NCBI GenBank assembly: GCA_963844805.1
Contig: CAWJPU010000002.1
Span: 1-64,000, forward strand
DNA: 64,000 nt
Source: JACCZR01 sp963844805
GTDB taxonomy: Bacteria > Actinomycetota > Thermoleophilia > Solirubrobacterales > Thermoleophilaceae
Direction: 5' to 3'
Under the pieces are notes generated by a model. It was not told the origin of the DNA, ran no database searches, and worked only from the letters and a program-made list of their open reading frames with translations. Each line of letters begins with the position of its first letter. Position 1 is the stretch's first letter. The position numbers and the translations under genes are program-made. Shown here in pieces: positions 47,727 to 56,697 of the stretch.

Positions 47727-48083
47727 ATGCCCAGCCTCAAGCCCCGTATCGCCCTCGCCGCTCTAGCCGCGACCGTCGCGGTCGCCGGCCTCGGCGCCGG
47801 GACCGCCGACGCCCGCATGGCCGCGACGAGCTTCGACGACGCGCCCACGTTCGAGCAGGTCCAGCAGCCCGACCGCGTGATGGACCTCGAGGTGTTCCCC
47901 ACGGGCGACGGCCCCGGCGACGAGGAGGTCTGCGGGGGCTTCGAGAACCGCATAGAGGAGGTGCAGCACGACCTGAAGGAGGCCTTCGTCGAGGGCGACG
48001 GCGACGCCGCCCTTCAGCAGGCCGAGGCCCTCGACAACCTCGAGGACATGGCGATGGACGCCGGCTGCGCGATCATCTACTGA
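47727..48083 (+). CDS. Small secreted protein, function unknown
   Basis: 118 residues with signal peptide PRIALAALAATVAVAGLGAG-TADA. The mature part is acidic (EVFPTGDGPGDEEVCGGF, then LKEAFVEGDGDAALQQAEAL) with two Cys, possibly a disulfide. GGAGGAGACCC precedes the ATG. A GC hairpin follows the stop. I recognise no family. Confidence 0.6.
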   Translation: MPSLKPRIALAALAATVAVAGLGAGTADARMAATSFDDAPTFEQVQQPDRVMDLEVFPTGDGPGDEEVCGGFENRIEEVQHDLKEAFVEGDGDAALQQAEALDNLEDMAMDAGCAIIY

Positions 48084-48090
48084 CGCCCCC

Positions 48091-48120
48091 CGCCCGCCCG
48101 CCCGCCGCCCCGGGCGGGCG
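48091..48120 (+). terminator. GC-rich hairpin after the secreted protein
   Basis: CGCCCGCCCG and CGGGCGGGCG form a 10-bp stem around a 10-nt loop, a few bases after the stop codon at 48083. Confidence 0.5.
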
Positions 48121-48149
48121 GCGGCAACCCGCGCACCCTCTCAAGAAAC

Positions 48150-48166
48150 TCGTCAGCGGCTGACGA
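48150..48166. promoter_or_regulatory. Perfect 17-nt palindrome, operator-like
   Basis: TCGTCAGC-G-GCTGACGA lies in an otherwise gene-free stretch with an AT-rich flank (AATTT). It could be a regulator site for a transcript starting downstream. Confidence 0.35.
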
Positions 48167-48216
48167 ATTTCCCGCGGGGGTGTGCGGGCCTCGCTGCCGC
48201 CCCACCCGCGGGTGGC

Positions 48217-48269
48217 GGCGGAAGCAACTTGCCCGCGCCCGAAGGGCGCGAGTGCAAGGAAGTTCCGCC
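48217..48269 (+). ncRNA. Candidate structured RNA element
   Basis: A nested stem-loop in the 259-bp gap between 48083 and 48343. The outer 7-bp stem is GGCGGAA with TTCCGCC, then an internal loop GCAA/GAAG, a 5-bp stem CTTGC with GCAAG, a small asymmetric loop, and a 7-bp CGCGCCC/GGGCGCG hairpin with a GAA loop. All three stems are perfect and the internal loop is purine-rich, as in functional RNAs. The strand is unknown. It was compared by eye with RNase P, SRP, tmRNA and common riboswitch cores and matches none. Confidence 0.35.
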
Positions 48270-48342
48270 GACAGGACCCGCGGCCGCGCGCCGGGGCCCT
48301 GGCCGATTGGCTCAGCCCCGGCCCCGGCCCCCGGCCCGGGGC

Positions 48343-48627
48343 TCAGCCCTTGGTCCAGCCCCGCTCGGCCATCGCCGCCGCGACCTCGTCCGGGCGGTCG
48401 GTGACCACGTAGGCGTCGATGATCGCGCCGTCGGTGTTGATCGTGATCGACAGGCCCGACTCGGTTCGACGGACCTTGGAGATCGGGGCGATCGGCCGCC
48501 CGGAGCCCATGCGCGGCTTCACGCGGCCGGTCGCCACCCGGTGCACGCCGTCGAGGGCGGCGAGCGAGTCGAGCAGCTTGCGGTAGCCCTTGGAGGACGA
48601 ATGCTTGTGGTGGGTCTTCTTGGCCAT
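48343..48627 (-). CDS. DUF2103-like predicted metal-binding protein
   Basis: 94 residues: MAKKTHHKHSSSKGYRKLL with several His near the N-terminus, then a short alpha/beta domain (VHRVATGRVKPRM, GAIIDAYVVTDRPDEVAAAM). The pattern fits DUF2103, annotated as metal-binding. The ATG overlaps the HAD gene stop by one base, so the two are co-transcribed. Intact. Confidence 0.65.
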   Translation of the reverse strand: MAKKTHHKHSSSKGYRKLLDSLAALDGVHRVATGRVKPRMGSGRPIAPISKVRRTESGLSITINTDGAIIDAYVVTDRPDEVAAAMAERGWTKG

Positions 48628-49446
48628 CAGGGCCTGCCGCCGTTGACCAGCGAGGCCAGGTCGTCGGCCACCTCGACCGCGACGGGGCCCTCGGCCGAGC
48701 GCTGCGCTGCCTCCGCCTGCGACCGCGAGGTCCCCCCGCTCAGCACCAGCGCGGCGTCCAGGCCGGCGGCCGCGGCCGCGGCGACGTCGGTGTCGATGCG
48801 GTCGCCCACCACGAGCGTCCTGCCGTCGCCCAGGCGGTCGAGGGCAGTCATGAACAGCTGCGGCTCGGGCTTGCCCACCAGCGTCGGCGGTGGCGCCGCT
48901 CGCGGTCTCGATGGCGGCCAGCAGCGCGCCGGTGCCCGGCCACAGGCCGTCGGGCATCGGGTGGGTCGGGTCGCGGGCGGTGGCCAGCAGGTCGGCGCCG
49001 CGCTGGACGGCCAGCGACGCGGTGCGCAGGTCGTCGTAGGTGAAGTGCTCGGTCGCCGCGACCACTACCACCTCGGCTCGCGAGGCCAGGTCGGTGCCGT
49101 TCATGATCTTCAGCCCGGCCTCCTCGACGTGGCGGTGTATCGCCTCGGTGCCGACCACGAAAGCCGTCCGTCCCGTGCGCGTGTCGGCGAGCAGGTGCTG
49201 CATCGCCCCGCCCGAGGTCACGACGTCGGCGAGAGAGGCCTGGACGCCCGCCTTCCACAGCTGGGCCACGTAGTCCTCGGTGCTCGAGCGCGAGTTGTTG
49301 GTGGCGAAGGCCACCCGCAGGCCCGCGGAGCGCAGGGCCTCGATGGCCGCGGGCGAGCCGTCGATCGGCTCCCCGCCGGTCCACACGCAGCCGTCCAGGT
49401 CCAAGATCACCTGCTCATAGCGGGAAACGAGGGGGGCGAGGGACAC
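48627..49446 (-). CDS. HAD-IIA (NagD-like) sugar phosphatase (one frameshift)
   Basis: About 273 residues. HAD motif I is VILDLDGCVWTGGEPI, motif II FATNNSRSS, and motifs III/IV GKPEPQLFMTAL and VVGDRIDTDVAAAAAAGLD, with the cap segment between. One break near 48885-48893. Start GTG 49446; the cyclophilin GTG on the other strand is 39 bp away. Confidence 0.87.
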
Positions 49447-49471
49447 GGCGTATCGATCGTAAAGCGGTAGC

Positions 49472-49477
49472 TACCCT
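49472..49477 (+). promoter_or_regulatory. -10 box of the cyclophilin gene
   Basis: TACCCT lies 8 nt before the GTG at 49486, in the 39-bp gap between divergent genes. Confidence 0.4.
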
Positions 49478-49485
49478 GCGCGACC

Positions 49486-50223
49486 GTGCGCTGGCCCGTC
49501 ACCGTCATCCTCGTGCTGCTCTGCCTCGCCGCCGGCTGCGGCTCCGACGGCGACGAGAAGAAGGGCGACACGGGCGCCGCCGCGCCGCCCCAGCAGACCA
49601 CCACCCGCGGTGGCTGCAAGGACGTCAAGGCGCCCAGGAAGAAGCCCGACGGCGGCGCGCAGCGCCCCTCGGGCCCGCTGGCCTCCGGAAAGACCTACAC
49701 GGTCAAGCTGGAGACCAGCTGCGGCGACTTCACGATCGGGCTCGACCCGCGCGCCGCGCCCCGGTCCTCGGCCTCCTTCGCCTCGCTGGCACGCGACGGC
49801 TTCTTCGACGACACCGTCTTCCATCGGATCGTGCCCGGGTTCGTGATCCAGGGCGGCGACCCGACCGGCAGCGGCATGGGCGGGCCCGGATACAGCACGC
49901 GCGACGTCCCGCCGCCCGGCACCCGGTACACACGCGGGGTGGTCGCCATGGCCAAGACCGCGGACGAGCCCGCCGGGACCGCGGGGAGCCAGTTCTACGT
50001 GGTCACGGGGGCCGACGCCGGCTTGCCCGCGGAGTACGCGCTGCTGGGCAGGGTGACCAAGGGGATGGACACCGTCGCGCGCATCGGCAGGCTGGGGGAT
50101 CCCAACAGCGGCGAGGCGGGCACACCCAGCCAGCCGGTGGTGATCGAGCGCACCACGGTGACCGTGACCGATGCGCCGGCGCAGCCCAAGCAGAAGACGC
50201 GCAAGCCCGCCCGCAAGGGCTGA
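49486..50223 (+). CDS. Peptidyl-prolyl isomerase, cyclophilin type, lipoprotein
   Basis: 245 residues, intact. A lipoprotein signal with lipobox LAAGC places it on the outer face of the membrane. After a Pro/Lys linker the cyclophilin domain shows FFDDTVFHRIVPGFVIQGGD, GSQFYVVTGAD and LLGRVTKGMDTV. The first Arg of the FHRIxxxFMxQGGD active site is kept. It should help fold secreted proteins. Confidence 0.92.
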   Translation: MRWPVTVILVLLCLAAGCGSDGDEKKGDTGAAAPPQQTTTRGGCKDVKAPRKKPDGGAQRPSGPLASGKTYTVKLETSCGDFTIGLDPRAAPRSSASFASLARDGFFDDTVFHRIVPGFVIQGGDPTGSGMGGPGYSTRDVPPPGTRYTRGVVAMAKTADEPAGTAGSQFYVVTGADAGLPAEYALLGRVTKGMDTVARIGRLGDPNSGEAGTPSQPVVIERTTVTVTDAPAQPKQKTRKPARKG

Positions 50224-50238
50224 GTACCGTCAAAGGCA

Positions 50239-50986
50239 GTGGAAGGATCGACTGCCGTCATCCACGACGTCGAGGAGGCGGGTTTCGCCACACAGGTCGT
50301 CGAGCGCTCGAAGCAGGTGCCGGTGGTCGTGGACTTCTGGGCGGAGTGGTGCGGCCCGTGCCGCCAGCTGACCCCGGCGCTGGAGCGAGCCGTCGGCGCG
50401 CGGCCGGGGAAGGTGGAGCTGGCCAAGGTCGACACCGACGGCAATCCAGGGCCTCGCCCAGCGCTACCAGGTCCAGGGGATCCCGGCGGTCAAGGCCTTC
50501 CGCGACGGCGAGGTGGCAGCGGAGTTCACCGGCGCCATCCCGCCCGCCGAGGTGGAGCGCTTCTTCGACTCGCTGGTGCCCTCGGAGGCCGACGAGCTGA
50601 CCCGGGCCGGCGACGAGGCGTCGCTACGGCGCGCGCTGGAGCTGGATCCGCGCCACACCGGCGCCCGGCGCGAGCTGGGCCGCATCCTGCTCCGGCGCGG
50701 TGACGCCGACGAGGCCCGGGAGCTGCTGGACGGCGTGGCGGGCGACTTCGAGGCCGAGGGCCTCGCCGCGCGGGCGAACCTGGACGGCCCGGCCGAGGCC
50801 TTCGCCGCCTGGGACGAGGGCGACCTCGAGCGCGCGCTCGAGCTGCTGCAGGAGGAGATCGCCAACGAGCAGGACGCCGAGCGCCGCGACCGCCTGCGCG
50901 CGGTGATGGTCGCGATCTTCACCGAGCTCGGCCCGGACAGCGAGCTCGCGCGCACGCACCGCCGCCGCCTGGCGGCCGCGCTCTAG
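50239..50986 (+). CDS. Thioredoxin with C-terminal TPR-like domain (CnoX/YbbN type, one frameshift)
   Basis: About 249 residues. Thioredoxin domain with VVVDFWAEWCGPCRQLTPAL (CGPC) and IPAVKAFRDGEV; then repeated helices (LRRALELDPRHTGARRELGR, RGDADEARELLDGVAGDFE), the layout of YbbN/CnoX co-chaperones. A break near 50447. It starts at GTG 50239, 15 bp after the cyclophilin stop, so both may act in protein folding. The TAG shares CTAG with the next gene. Confidence 0.88.
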
Positions 50987-51615
50987 CGCCGCTGCTGGGC
51001 GAGCGCCGCGGCCTGCGCCGAGCGGTCGGCCTTGGCCTTGGCCTGGCGCTTTCGGCCGAAGAAGACCAGCGCGCCGATGACGATGCCCACGATGACCAGG
51101 CCTATGAGCGCCGCCAGGCCGGGCGAGAAGCCGCCGAACGGCAGGCCGATCAGTGTCGCGAGCCCGAAGCCGAGCGCGAGCACCACAACGACCAGGACGA
51201 TCAGCAGCAGGATCCCGCGCACGCGCGCGACGATTCCCGCGCCGGCGGGCGGGGCGATCAGGCCCATGGCGCGCAGCAGGAACAGCTGGCGCCCGGAGGG
51301 GGCCTCCTGGCCCATCTTCTCCATGGCGTCGCGCAGCTCGTCCGGGCGGCGCTCAGCCAGCGCGAGCGAGGCCTTCATCATCTGGCGCAGCGCCGGGCGC
51401 TCCTGCGGGTGCACGCCGGCCATCGCCTGGTTGAAGTAGGCCTTGGCGGCGGGGACGTCGTAGCGCTCGGCCGCGCGGGCGCCGAGGATGGCCTTGGCCG
51501 CTACGCGGTGCTTGGACTCGCTCTCGAGCTGCTCGTCGGTGCGGGACTCGAGCGAGGGGATGGCCGCCAGCGCGCCGACCTGCATCTGCATCTTGACCTG
51601 CTTCTGCTTGGCCAT
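50983..51615 (-). CDS. Membrane protein with N-terminal helical domain, unknown
   Basis: 210 residues. A basic N-terminus (MAKQKQVKMQMQVGAL), helices with HRVAAKAILGARAAERYDVP and YFNQAMAGVHPQERPALRQM, two membrane helices (ILLLIVLVVVVLALGFGLA and LAALIGLVIVGIVIGALVFF) and a basic Ala/Gln-rich end. No family is recognised. Intact, 15 bp upstream of the SCP2-like gene on the same strand. Confidence 0.6.
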   Translation of the reverse strand: MAKQKQVKMQMQVGALAAIPSLESRTDEQLESESKHRVAAKAILGARAAERYDVPAAKAYFNQAMAGVHPQERPALRQMMKASLALAERRPDELRDAMEKMGQEAPSGRQLFLLRAMGLIAPPAGAGIVARVRGILLLIVLVVVVLALGFGLATLIGLPFGGFSPGLAALIGLVIVGIVIGALVFFGRKRQAKAKADRSAQAAALAQQRR

Positions 51616-51627
51616 CGCGGGGCCATT

Positions 51628-52044
51628 CTAGAGCTCGATCAGGGCCAGCAGGCGGCGTCCCAGCAGCTTCGATCCCTCCAGCCGCACCCCGCCGCGCGCG
51701 ATGGCGGCCAGGGCCGCGCGGCCGCGCGGGTCGCGGAAGCTGGGCAGGCCCGCGGCGCGTGGGACGGTGGCCAGCCCGAGCACCGACGGGCAGCGGGCCC
51801 GTGACCACGAGCTCGGGCGGGGCGACTCGTCGTGGGCGTCCTCGACCACCAGGCCGCCCTCGGCGTCGGGGGCCACGGTGATGGGTGGATAGCCCTCGTC
51901 GAAGCGCAGCTCCACCCGTCCGCGCAGCTCGCGGGCGGCGTGGGGAGAGCGCGCGGCGCCGCGCTCTACGAGGGCGAACAGGGCGGGCGCGATGCTGCCC
52001 TCGGCCTGGTGGCCGAGGCGTACGGGCGCGCGCTCGCGGCTCAC
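51628..52044 (-). CDS. SCP2-like lipid-binding protein (one frameshift)
   Basis: About 139 residues: VSRERAPVRLGHQAEGSIAP, RELRGRVELRFDEGYPPITV, GGLVVEDAHDESP, PELVVTGPLPV, then FRDPRGRAALAAIARGGVRL and EGSKLLGRRLLALIEL. The pattern resembles sterol-carrier-protein-2-like domains; this is a weak assignment. One break near 51795-51820. The GTG overlaps the OsmC remnant's TGA. Confidence 0.5.
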   Translation of the reverse strand: MSRERAPVRLGHQAEGSIAPALFALVERGAARSPHAARELRGRVELRFDEGYPPITVAPDAEGGLVVEDAHDESPRPSSWSRARCPSVLGLATVPRAAGLPSFRDPRGRAALAAIARGGVRLEGSKLLGRRLLALIEL

Positions 52045-52174
52045 CCCGAGGCGGGCGTGATGTCGGTGGCGGCGAGCGCCTTGGACACATCGACCCCGTG
52101 ACCGCCGGCGCGCCGTCGTGCTGGCCGCTCCTGAGGTCACCCGTCCAGCGGGCGTCTGCCTTTCGCTCTGCCAT
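52041..52174 (-). pseudogene. OsmC remnant with a large internal deletion
   Basis: A strong CGGAGGAA ribosome binding site leads into MAERKADARWTGDLRSGQ, a typical OsmC N-terminus, and the frame soon reaches VSKALAATDITPASG-stop, the typical OsmC C-terminus. The ~100 residues between, including both reactive Cys, are missing and replaced by about ten unrelated codons plus a frame change. The 134-bp remnant compares with about 420 bp for an intact gene. Either a real deletion or a local assembly collapse. Confidence 0.6.
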
Positions 52175-52191
52175 CGGTTCCTCCGTTTTCG

Positions 52192-52207
52192 GGACCCCTT
52201 GGGGTCC
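52192..52207 (-). terminator. Hairpin between the DivIVA-like gene and the OsmC remnant
   Basis: GGACCCC-TT-GGGGTCC is a perfect 7-bp stem, positioned right after the DivIVA-like stop on the minus strand and followed by CGAAAA. Confidence 0.5.
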
Positions 52208-52216
52208 GGGTCTTTC

Positions 52217-53126
52217 TCAGCCCTGCCTGCGCTCCGGGCCGACGCGCCGGACGGCGGGCTGCTCGTCGGTGTCCCCCTCGGGGTTCTGGGGCGGGATGTC
52301 GAGCGGATCACCGATGGGCCCGACGGTCTTGCGCTTGGGCGGGCCCTCGGGTACCTCCTCGCCGCCGTTGGCAGACGACGCGGGGGAGTCGGCCTCCTGG
52401 GCGCCCTCGGCATCCGCGGGCTCCTCGCCGGCGGCCGCGGGAGCATCTTCGGGCTGTGCCCCGCCGGCCTGCGGCTCGGGCGCTTCGGCCTCGGCGCGCC
52501 TCGGGCTGGGGCGGCTCGGGCTGGGGCGGCTGTCCGGCCTTGTGCTCCTCGGGCGGCTCGATGCGCTCCAGGGCGTCGTCGGCCACCGTCAGCACCTCGT
52601 CGGACAGGCGGCGCAGCTCCTCGATCAGGCGGGAGCGCTGCTGCCACACGCCGCGGGCGTCGGTGCGGATCCGCTGCGCCTCGGCCTCGGCGTCGGCGAC
52701 CATCTGCTCGGCCTCGCGCTCGGCCCGGGCCATCCGCCCCTCCGCCTGGGCGCGCGAATGCGACGAGATCTCCTCGGCCGACTCGTGGGCCTGCTGCAGG
52801 ATGCGGCTGGTCTGCTCGCCGACCTCCTCGAGCGCTCGCTGGACGGTGCCCTCGCGGGTCTGGGTGGCCTCGAGCTCGGTGATCAGCTCGATCACCGAGG
52901 CGACGTAGCGGTCGACCGCCTCGCGTTCGTAGCCGCGGAAGACCATCTGGAACTCGGGGTTTCGAGCATGCTCGAGGCCGAAGCGCTTGCGCTGCGGCCG
53001 CTGGCGTTGCCGCGCAGGCCCCTGCGGACGCTGGGGCTGCGGCTTTCGCTGGGGGGGCCGCTGCGCAGGTACGGCCTGGGTCGGCTGGTCCTCGGGGGCC
53101 TGGCGATCGCCCGTTCCTCGCTCCAT
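52217..53126 (-). CDS. DivIVA-like coiled-coil protein (one frameshift)
   Basis: About 303 residues. A Pro/Gln/Arg-rich N-terminus, the DivIVA-type entry FQMVFRGYEREAVDRYVASV, a long coiled coil with AEGRMARAEREAEQMVADAE, and an acidic Pro/Glu/Ala tail ending RRVGPERRQG. A break near 52500 lies between the coil and the tail. DivIVA-family proteins mark curved membrane and direct polar growth or division; the exact role here is unknown. Confidence 0.72.
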
Positions 53127-53172
53127 GGACAGGAGTATGAACGAACGGAGGACGGCAGCTTGCGTACCTCTC

Positions 53173-53196
53173 GGTATTCCGATACCGTCCGGTATC
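53173..53196. promoter_or_regulatory. Interlocked palindromic operator upstream of the cyclase-P450-tetR operon
   Basis: GATACCG-TC-CGGTATC (53181-53196) is a perfect palindrome, overlapping GGTAT-TCCG-ATACC (53173-53186). Three alternating GGTAT/ATACC half-sites result. It ends 3 bp before the cyclase GTG and lies in the gap to the divergent DivIVA-like gene. The TetR protein of the operon is the obvious candidate ligand. Confidence 0.5.
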
Positions 53197-53199
53197 TAA

Positions 53200-53770
53200 G
53201 TGGCGGGCGGCACGCACACTTTCCTCTTCACCGACCTCGTGGGCTTCACGGCCCTGGCGGCCAGCGAGGGCGACGACCGCGCCGCCGACGTGGCGCTCGC
53301 GTTCGCCCGCTGCGTGGAGCCGCTGGCCGGCAGCCACGGCGCCGAGGTGGTCAAGCGCCTGGGGGACGGCCTCATGGTGCGCTGCCCCGACGCGGGCTGC
53401 GCGGTGCGCCTGGGCCTGGAGATCGTGGCCGAGCAGAACGAGCGCGTTCCGGTCCGGGTGGGCATGCACACCGGCCCGGCCGTCGAGCGCGGCGGCGACT
53501 GGTACGGGACCACCGTCAACGTGGCCGCGCGGCTGTGCGCGGCGGCGGGTGGGGGAGAGGTGCTGATCAGCGAGACCACGCGCGAGCGCGCCGGCCGGCT
53601 GCGCAAGCTCGAGGTGGGAGACCACCGCCTGCACTGGCTCAAGAACCTGGACGAGCCCGTGGGTGCGCGCACCGTCGCCACCCCCGAGCCCCGCGGCGCG
53701 CTTCGCCTTCAAGGAGCAGGCGCTCGGCCTTCTCTGCCCGTCACCCCGTCAGATGAAGGAGGCCGTGTGA
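53200..53770 (+). CDS. Class III adenylate/guanylate cyclase domain protein (one frameshift)
   Basis: About 190 residues, a single cyclase domain: FLFTDLVGFTALAASEGD with the first metal Asp, EVVKRLGDGLMVRCPDA with the second, and DWYGTTVNVAARLCAAAGGG. The substrate-selecting residues are not clear. A break near 53700 restores the family end RRFAFKEQALGL and a TGA overlapping the P450 GTG. Probably co-transcribed with the P450 and TetR genes. Confidence 0.82.
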
Positions 53771-55068
53771 CCCAGCCCGACCCTGCCGCCCGGCCCGCGC
53801 CTGCCGCGCGCGGCCCAGACCCTCGGCTGGGTGACCCGTCCGGGGCCGTTCCTGGCCAAGGCGCGCAAGGCGCTACGGCGACACCTTCAGCGTGAAGATC
53901 GCCCAGGAGGGCAACTGGGTGATGCTCACCGACCCCGACGACGTGCAGAAGGTCTTCACCGGAGACCCGCGGCTGCTGCACGCCGGCGCGGCCAACGTGA
54001 TCCTGCTGCCGGTGCTCGGCCACCACTCGGTGCTGCTGCTCGACGGCGAGCGCCACATGACCCAGCGCAAGCTGCTGCTGCCGCCGTTCCACGGCAAGCG
54101 CATGCGCGGCTACGAGGACCTGATGAAGACGGTGGCGCAGCGGGAGCTCGAGAGCTGGCCCCGCGGCGAGGCCTTCCCGCTGTGGCCGCGCATGCAGGCC
54201 GTGACCCTCGAGGTGATCATCCGCGCGGTGTTCGGCGTGCGGGGCGAGGACCGCCTGGAGCGCATGCGCACGCGACTGCGGGAGGCGCTGGAGATCACCA
54301 CCGACATGAAGAGCTTCCTGGCCGTGGCCGTCCTGGGCCCGCACCGGATCAGCCGCATGCGCCTGCTTCCAGCGCCAGCTCGACCCGGTCAACGAGGTGC
54401 TGCTGGACGAGATCCGCGACCGCCGCGGCTCCGCCGACCTCGACGAGCGCGACGACATCCTCTCCATGCTGCTCGGGGCCACCCACGAGGACGGCTCGCC
54501 GATGACCGACCAGGAGCTGCGCGACGAGCTGATGACGCTGCTGGTCGCAGGCCACGAGACCACCGCGACAGCGCTGGCCTGGGCGATCGAGCGGCTGGTC
54601 CGCCATCCCGACAAGCTGCGCCGCCTGGCCGAGGAGGCCGAGGCCGGCGAGGACGAGTACGCCGACGCGGTGGTCAAGGAGACGCTGCGGCTGCGGCCGG
54701 TGATCCCGCTGGTGGTGCGCGAGCTGCAGGAGCCGATGGAGTTCGGCGGCCACCTGCTGCCGGCGGGCGCGCGCGTGACCCCGTGCATCCTGCTCATGCA
54801 CCGGCGCGAGGACATCTACCCCGACCCCAACCGGTTCCGCCCCGAGCGCTTCCTCGAGCAGCCGGCGGGCACGTACACGTGGATCCCGTTCGGCGGCGGC
54901 GTGCGGCGCTGCCTGGGCGCGAGCTTCGCCATGTTCGAGATGAAGACCGTCCTTCAGGCCATGGCCACCCAGCTGACCCTGGCCCCGGCGCAGCCCGAGT
55001 CCGAGCGCATCCGCCGCCGCGCGATCACGCTGACGCCCAGCGCCGGCGCCCAGGTGGTGGCCGCCTGA
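53767..55068 (+). CDS. Cytochrome P450 (frameshifted)
   Basis: A heme monooxygenase of about 434 residues. I-helix oxygen-binding LVAGHETTATALAWA, K-helix KETLRLRPV (ExxR), RFRPERFLE and the heme loop PFGGGVRRCLGASFAMFE with the Cys thiolate. VTQPDPAARPAPAAR is the N-terminus; no membrane anchor, so soluble as usual in bacteria. Breaks near 53815-53878 and 54365. Substrate unknown; redox partners are not nearby. The stop overlaps the ATG of tetR. Confidence 0.91.
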
Positions 55069-55706
55069 TGCCCCGGCTGACGCGTAAGCAGAAGCAGGAG
55101 CAGACCCGCTCCTGCCTGATGAAGTCGGCCGCGCGGGTGTTCGCCCGCCGCGGCATGTCGGGCGCCTCGATCGACGAGGTGGCCGAGGACGCCGGCTACA
55201 CCAAGGGCGCCTTCTACGCGAACTTCAAGAGCAAGGAGGAGCTGTTCCTGGCGATGCTCGACGAGAGCTTCTCCGAGCGCATCGCCGAGACCGACCGGGC
55301 CTTCTCCACCGACGAGTCCCCGCCGGAGCAGGCCCGCCACTCGGCGGCGGACTTCGCCGCGGCCATGCGGTCGGACCCCGACAAGTCGCGCCTGGGCTTC
55401 GAGTTCGCCGCCCACGCGATGCGCAGCGAGCCCTTCCGCGAGGAGCTGCTCACCCGCTTCGCCACCCTGCGGGGGCGCATGGAGGCGATCTTCCGCCGCC
55501 GCATGGAGGACCTGGGGCTCGAGCCCGTGGTGGCGCTCGATCGCATGGTGCTGATGATCATCGCCATGGCCGAGGGCTGGAAGATCTGGCAGATGCTCGA
55601 CCCCGAGGCGGTGGACGATGCGATGCTCGAGGAGATGATGGAGATCTTCGTGACGGGCTTCGGCGTCATGTCGGGCGCGCTCGAGGTACAGCCCACGCGG
55701 GCGTAG
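55068..55706 (+). CDS. TetR-family transcriptional regulator
   Basis: 212 residues, intact. The N-terminal HTH (SAARVFARRGMSGASIDEVA and AGYTKGAFYANFKSKEELF) is typical; the C-terminal ligand domain is helical (MVLMIIAMAEGWKIWQML). The ATG overlaps the P450 stop, so it probably controls its own operon through the palindrome at 53173-53196. Confidence 0.92.
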   Translation: MPRLTRKQKQEQTRSCLMKSAARVFARRGMSGASIDEVAEDAGYTKGAFYANFKSKEELFLAMLDESFSERIAETDRAFSTDESPPEQARHSAADFAAAMRSDPDKSRLGFEFAAHAMRSEPFREELLTRFATLRGRMEAIFRRRMEDLGLEPVVALDRMVLMIIAMAEGWKIWQMLDPEAVDDAMLEEMMEIFVTGFGVMSGALEVQPTRA

Positions 55707-55747
55707 ATACCCCGTTCGCCGGGTAGACCCTCGACTGGGAGGGTTCC

Positions 55748-56697
55748 ATGGCGAAGACGCAGCAGCAGTCCCGCAAGCGGGGAAGCAAGAACGGCAGCCA
55801 CTCGCAGGCCGAGCAGCAGGCCGCGCGTGCGAAGAAGAAGGCCGACGAGCGCCGCGAGAAGGCCGACGGCGCGGCGGGCTGGATCGCGGACCGCGCGGGC
55901 CAGTGGAGCCTGGAAGGTCCCGACCACGGGTTCATGCACAAGCAGAAGTACTTCTGGAACCCGCTCATGGACCTCTACTTCCGGATGGAGATCGAGGGCT
56001 GGGAGCGGATTCCCGAGCCGCCGGCGCTGCTGGTCGGCATCCACTCCGGCGCGCCGTTCGTGTGGGACGCGTGGACCGTCGGCATCCAGTGGTGGCGGCA
56101 CTTCGGCCAGGAGCGCCCGCTGCACGGCACCGCGCACGACGCGCTCATGGCCGCCCCCGGCGTCGGCTCCTATTTCCGCAAGATGGGCGTGCTGCCCGCG
56201 GCGCCCGACAGCATGTCGGCGGCGCTGGCCGCCGGACGCGACGTGGCCCTGTGGCCGGGCGGCGAGGTCGACTCGCTGCGGCCCTGGTCCAAGCGCGACA
56301 GGCCGTGCTCGCCGGGCGCACGGGCTTCATCCGGCTGGCGATCGCCTCGGGCGTGCCGATCGTCCCCATCGCGACGGTGGGCGGGCCGGACTCGATGCCG
56401 GTCCTGTTCAGCGGCCGGCGGCTGGCCAAGGCGCTGCAGCTGGACAAGGTCGCGCGGCTGAAGGTGTTCCCCTTCGCCATCAGCGCGCCGTGGGGCATCG
56501 CCCCGGCGGCCCTGCCGGAGATCCCCCTGCCGACCAAGATCCGAACGGCCTTCCAGGAGCCGGTGAAGATCGCCAACGACCCGGCCAAGGCCAAGGACGA
56601 CGACTACGTCGACCGCAAGTACGACGAGGTCCAGAAGAGCATCCAGCGCGGAATGGACGAGCTCGCCCGCCGGCGCCGTTTCCCCCTGTTCGGATGA
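55748..56697 (+). CDS. Lysophospholipid acyltransferase-like protein (one frameshift)
   Basis: About 316 residues. A Lys/Arg/Gln-rich N-terminus, then MEIEGWERIPEPPALLVGIH, the acyltransferase entry block (GIHSGAPFVWDAWT), GVGSYFRKMGVLPA, LWPGGEVDSLRPW, and after a break near 56300 TGFIRLAIASGVPIVPIATV. The usual HX4D is not exact (His and Asp are 8 apart). Related actinobacterial proteins acylate glycerolipids. GGGAGGG precedes the ATG. Confidence 0.75.

Noticed and set aside
48084..48342. RNase P, SRP or tmRNA gene
   Set aside because: The invariant sequence blocks of these RNAs are not present and the region is too short for RNase P or tmRNA.
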